Shown: in pieces, positions 40,379 through 43,132 of the stretch
Layout of the letters: each line of letters opens with the position of its first letter
Numbering within the stretch: position 1 is the stretch's first letter
DNA from: a virus
IMG/VR virus record: IMGVR_UViG_3300013286_000020
Coordinates: 1-43,132 of that record
Reading direction: 5' to 3' (one strand)
Length of the DNA: 43,132 nt
Translations under genes and position numbers: made by a program
Notes under the pieces: generated by a model
The model's input: the letters and a program-made list of their open reading frames with translations, nothing else
What the model was told of the DNA's origin: nothing
The model's database searches: none

Positions 40379-40618
40379 TCAAGCAGGTGGAGCTGCCGGA
40401 GTTTTATACATTTTTTTCACAAACTCTAGTTCTTTTTGTTGCTCTAGAATATGTGTTTCGCTAGCTTTGCGTAGCTCATTTATTTGTCTTAGAGACAGTC
40501 TGGTCTTGCGAGTGTCTTTGCGATGCAGTTCATTACTGTCGCGAGACGGATCATAGCGCATGTCGTTAGACACGCTTTTGCTATCTCTGTCTATTGAAAA
40601 CAATTCTCTAAGTATCAT
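40379..40618 (-). CDS. Small conserved protein between portal and core genes
   Basis: A 79-residue charged protein: MILRELFSIDRDSKSVSNDM, then SNELHRKDTRKTRLSLRQIN and a helix ELRKASETHILEQQKELEFV. The DTRKTRLSLRQINELR block is one I recall from small proteins at this place in aquatic T4-like phages. T4 has genes 67 and 68 here, but this basic sequence does not resemble gp67. A role in prohead initiation is inferred from position only. The late octamer CATAAATA overlaps the portal stop codon, and no Shine-Dalgarno is seen before the ATG. Confidence 0.6.
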   Translation of the reverse strand: MILRELFSIDRDSKSVSNDMRYDPSRDSNELHRKDTRKTRLSLRQINELRKASETHILEQQKELEFVKKMYKTPAAPPA

Positions 40619-40623
40619 AATAA

Positions 40624-40631
40624 TATTTATG
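40624..40631 (-). promoter_or_regulatory. T4-type late promoter inside the end of the portal gene
   Basis: Minus-strand CATAAATA, containing the portal TAA stop codon, five bases before the ATG of the 79-residue gene. A transcript from it would have almost no leader. Confidence 0.5.
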
Positions 40632-42375
40632 CCGGAGGTGCGCCATTTCCACCCGGAGCACCACCATTGGCTGCTGTACCAGGAGCTGTTCCTGCTGGAG
40701 TTGCGGCTGCGGCACCAACTTCTCCGTCCATGCCCGGAGGTGCTGTTTGATCTCCCAGTTCTTCTAAATCGCTTTCAATACCTGCTTGACTAATGCCTGC
40801 GCCACGCAACTCGCTTGAACTGTCAGTTGAGGTAGTTTCGCTTTGGCCCTGCTCTTCGGCCCACAAGCGTTCATTTTCTGCCATCTCTTCGTCACTCATA
40901 CCTAAGAATCGTTTCATAGCAAAGCGTTTGCTCATAAACGGAATCTGACTCATAGTTTGGAACTGTGGCACACGCTGTCCGTCTAGTTCTGCTTGACGGT
41001 ATGTGGCAAAGTTCTGCGGTGGTTGGAATTTGAGTTCAAATAAACTTGAATCAATATTAACACCCTTGTCATTTAAGAACAGTTTAAATTCTAAATCAAT
41101 TGCTTCTTGCATCAGACTTTGTAGTCGCATGCAATAGTTGTTGAACCGCAATTCTTGAATGTAAGCAGTACCTACGCGGCCGTCGTTGTACTGTGCTTGA
41201 CTGTCATCTGCGCCTGTTGGCAAATAGCTTGATGGTATGCGCAATCCGCGGAATAGCTTGTTGGTAAAGTATCTTAAATCGTCAATTTCGCCTAGATTAG
41301 TACCGCCCGGAAGTGTTTCAACTTTTGATCCACGACCTTCTGCTGTCTGCGGAAAGAAGTAGTCTTCGTTAATACTCAACGGATTGTAAGCACTATCAAT
41401 TACATTCTGCCCACCGCCTGTGGCACTTGGTATGCGTCTTTGATGGATTTCGTTCTTAACACGCTCAACAAATCCCATGGCCAAGTGACTGGGCATGTTA
41501 CCCACATCAATATAGAATATTCTACGCTCGGGAGCTCGCTGTATACGATAGATCAAGATAGCATCTTCTAGCAATTCTTTTTGTTTGAATACCTTAAAGA
41601 TATTTTCTAACAAACTGTTGCCAAAAGGAAAGTTGTTGTCAAGACCTTCGCTAAGAGAAAGATGTATCACATGCTGTGCATCAATAGCAACTTCGTTTTG
41701 ATTGTTGCTGAATCTAGTGCCCGGAGTCACAGGGTAAGCACCTGATTGTCCTCTGGCTGCTGCGCCGCCTGCCACATAGGCAGTACCACGACTGTTAGAG
41801 TTGGTGGTGTTGGGATTGATTGTAGTGACTACTAAATTTTGAAAGTTGGGATTTAGATCACGAATAACATACTGTTCAGGTTCTTTGCCTTCACTTTCGT
41901 TCACAATAATCTTAGTAATTTTACCCGGATCAATGTAGACCCATTTTTTATTTTCAGGATCACGCACAAAAAATGCATCACCGTATTTGAACACATTTCG
42001 AACAATACGGAAAATTCTGGTTTCAAATTTTTGTAACTTAGACCATTGTTGCAGGTATTCTCTAAGTATGGAAATTTCGCTGTTAGTAGCTTTAGTGCGA
42101 TATTCTAAATGAAACGGTGTGTTATTTTCTTTGTTCTTTTGACTGCAAAATTCTGCAATAATATCCAATGCGGCATTAACTTCGCTGTCCATGTCCATGG
42201 TATCGTACTGCAAATAACGCTCAATACGATTAGGTGTACCTGTGTAAACATCAGGCAGATAGCTGGAATAATTGGTACGAGCAGGACCAGGTCGCGAGCC
42301 TCCGCCACCCATTGGGCTATAAGTGCCAGGTGCTGTATCTGTTGATACTGGAGAGAAATACTTTTTCCAACTCAT
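40627..42375 (-). CDS. 20: Portal vertex protein, T4 gp20-like
   Basis: A 582-residue portal protein, the dodecameric ring that initiates the prohead and conducts DNA. Seen: RIERYLQYDTMDMDSEVNAA then LDIIAEF (about 52-77), RIVRNVFKYGDAFFVRDPEN, HVIHLSLSEGLDNNFPFGNS, DAILIYRIQRAPERRIFYID, GNMPSHLAMGFVERVKNEIH, and near 358-375 a GGTNLGEIDDLRYFTNKLF block with RGLRIPSSYLP. The length is near that of T4 gp20 (524), with an extra Ala/Gly/Pro-rich tail of about 70 residues (GGAPGGNGAPPA at the end). It is followed within T4 order by the core and protease genes. Confidence 0.95.
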   Translation of the reverse strand: MSWKKYFSPVSTDTAPGTYSPMGGGGSRPGPARTNYSSYLPDVYTGTPNRIERYLQYDTMDMDSEVNAALDIIAEFCSQKNKENNTPFHLEYRTKATNSEISILREYLQQWSKLQKFETRIFRIVRNVFKYGDAFFVRDPENKKWVYIDPGKITKIIVNESEGKEPEQYVIRDLNPNFQNLVVTTINPNTTNSNSRGTAYVAGGAAARGQSGAYPVTPGTRFSNNQNEVAIDAQHVIHLSLSEGLDNNFPFGNSLLENIFKVFKQKELLEDAILIYRIQRAPERRIFYIDVGNMPSHLAMGFVERVKNEIHQRRIPSATGGGQNVIDSAYNPLSINEDYFFPQTAEGRGSKVETLPGGTNLGEIDDLRYFTNKLFRGLRIPSSYLPTGADDSQAQYNDGRVGTAYIQELRFNNYCMRLQSLMQEAIDLEFKLFLNDKGVNIDSSLFELKFQPPQNFATYRQAELDGQRVPQFQTMSQIPFMSKRFAMKRFLGMSDEEMAENERLWAEEQGQSETTSTDSSSELRGAGISQAGIESDLEELGDQTAPPGMDGEVGAAAATPAGTAPGTAANGGAPGGNGAPPA

Positions 42376-42377
42376 GA

Positions 42378-43132
42378 TTAATTAGCCTTATCGTACATGT
42401 TACCGCTGTTGCTCTTAACTGCGCTAACCTGTTGTTTGCCCACGGTGACATGGGTATCTATTAATTTGTGCATACTACTATTTAACGCATCTAGCTTCTT
42501 GACTACATCATCAAGAGTAGCAGATTTAGTGCCAGGTCCGGCAGACTTGCTTTCGGATTTTTTATCACCCTTGGTTTCATCTTCTTTCTTTTTAACTTCC
42601 TCAGCTTTTTTAGCTTCAGCGGTTTTGGCGTCTTCTTCTTTCTTTTTGGCTTCTGCGGCAGCGCCGCTGGCACTGAATTTCATTTGTGGTCCAAAGCCCG
42701 GAAGTTGTAGTGCGTTTAGATCTACTTTTGGGCTTGCTGTCTTACCGGTGGTAGTTTGTTGTGCTACAGATTCTTTTCTAGCTCTGGCTTCTTCTTCAGC
42801 CCCTTGTTGCATTCCTATCAATTTAAGTTTAGCTTCTTTTACTTGAGCCTGTACATCTGCACCTTCTTTGCCACCAGGAGCTACTTCTTTGCTGTTAGAT
42901 TTTAAAATTCCAACACTAGACATCAAATCAGCAGGATTAGGCATATTCTTCATAGCGGTGTTCAGCTGTTCTGCTATGGCCTTGCCAGCTTCACTACCGG
43001 GATCCACTTCTTTGCCGTTAACTTTCAAAGTGCCGCCGCCTGACATCAAATCAGCAGGATTGGGCATATTTTTGGCCATATCGGCTAATGCAGTATTCAT
43101 TTGAGCTGCGGCTGTTTTACCTTCTTCACTAC
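42378..43132 (-). CDS. Truncated repeat-containing protein upstream of portal, function unknown
   Basis: The frame runs to the right edge: codons upstream of the first visible ATG (43100) continue the same repeat (SEEGKTAAAQ), so the true start is outside the window. Units of about 41-45 residues contain NMPNPADLM, LKxNxKEVxPG and SEAGKAIAEQLNTA. A helical, Lys/Glu/Ala-rich segment with about 60 charged residues follows (EAKKKEEDAKTAEAKKAEEV), then SATLDDVVKKLDALNSSMHK and a C-terminus VKSNSGNMYDKAN. The last part resembles C-termini I recall from phage tape-measure or hub-like proteins, but this is weak. It ends two bases before the portal gene. Confidence 0.5.
   Translation of the reverse strand, partial: SEEGKTAAAQMNTALADMAKNMPNPADLMSGGGTLKVNGKEVDPGSEAGKAIAEQLNTAMKNMPNPADLMSSVGILKSNSKEVAPGGKEGADVQAQVKEAKLKLIGMQQGAEEEARARKESVAQQTTTGKTASPKVDLNALQLPGFGPQMKFSASGAAAEAKKKEEDAKTAEAKKAEEVKKKEDETKGDKKSESKSAGPGTKSATLDDVVKKLDALNSSMHKLIDTHVTVGKQQVSAVKSNSGNMYDKAN
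42921..43132 (-). repeat. Tandem 123-bp coding repeat at the right edge
   Basis: The plus-strand sequence CATCAAATCAGCAGGATT recurs at 42921 and 43044, 123 bases (41 codons) apart, with similar flanks. A third partial unit begins at the protein level just after the second PG. More copies may lie beyond the window. Confidence 0.8.

Noticed and set aside
42397-42846. Plus-strand open frame of 149 codons
   Set aside because: It lies wholly antisense to the repeat-containing gene, is a by-product of Lys/Glu/Ala-rich codons on the other strand, and has no ribosome site.

Overview
The window is a late (virion-structure) region of a T4-type tailed phage (myovirus). It holds the T4 head-assembly order portal (20), a small unassigned gene, an acidic prohead-core protein, protease (21), scaffold (22) and major capsid protein (23), all on the minus strand, plus neck and tail-completion genes of the 13, 14 and 15 type. 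The capsid protein is only 389 residues, against 521 in T4. The fibre-like proteins carry signatures I associate with aquatic T4-like phages of cyanobacteria and SAR11-type bacteria. A divergent aquatic T4-like phage is therefore the best reading; the host cannot be named from this sequence. No integrase, tRNA, replication or lysis gene was seen.

Layout. 1-50: start of a truncated gene. 56-4206: gp13 (-), then gp14, gp15 and a Nudix hydrolase (+). 4203-11953: a 2256-residue modular virion protein and a small fibre protein (-). 12030-12554: a HAD-fold protein with degraded catalytic motifs (+), closed by a bidirectional terminator. 12615-17716: a cassette of carbamoyltransferase, GT9-like glycosyltransferase, SGNH-like protein, nitrilase-superfamily amidase and 2OG-Fe(II) oxygenase (-). 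17793-21395: three Cys/Gly-rich adhesin-like paralogues interleaved with two tail-fibre-assembly-chaperone-like genes. 21395-35873: a run of fibre and virion proteins, including an 1833-residue protein with eight CBM5/12-like repeats and a beta-helix region. 35932-42375: capsid-associated protein and the capsid assembly cluster. 42378-43132: a repeat-containing gene cut by the right edge.

Expression. An octamer close to the T4 late promoter (NATAAATA, with a few one- or two-base variants) recurs in front of most transcription units, which implies a gp55-like late sigma factor encoded elsewhere. At two places (17714-17770 and 33938-33978) the promoter lies between a sequence complementary to the Shine-Dalgarno and the Shine-Dalgarno itself. 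Read-through RNA should hide the ribosome site and late-initiated RNA should expose it, as known for T4 genes such as e and soc.

How the parts fit. The head cluster builds the prohead and gp13/14/15 complete head and tail. The large fibre and adhesin block supplies host recognition. The enzyme cassette between them is best read as modifying glycans, either on the virion or on the host surface; its substrates are unknown.
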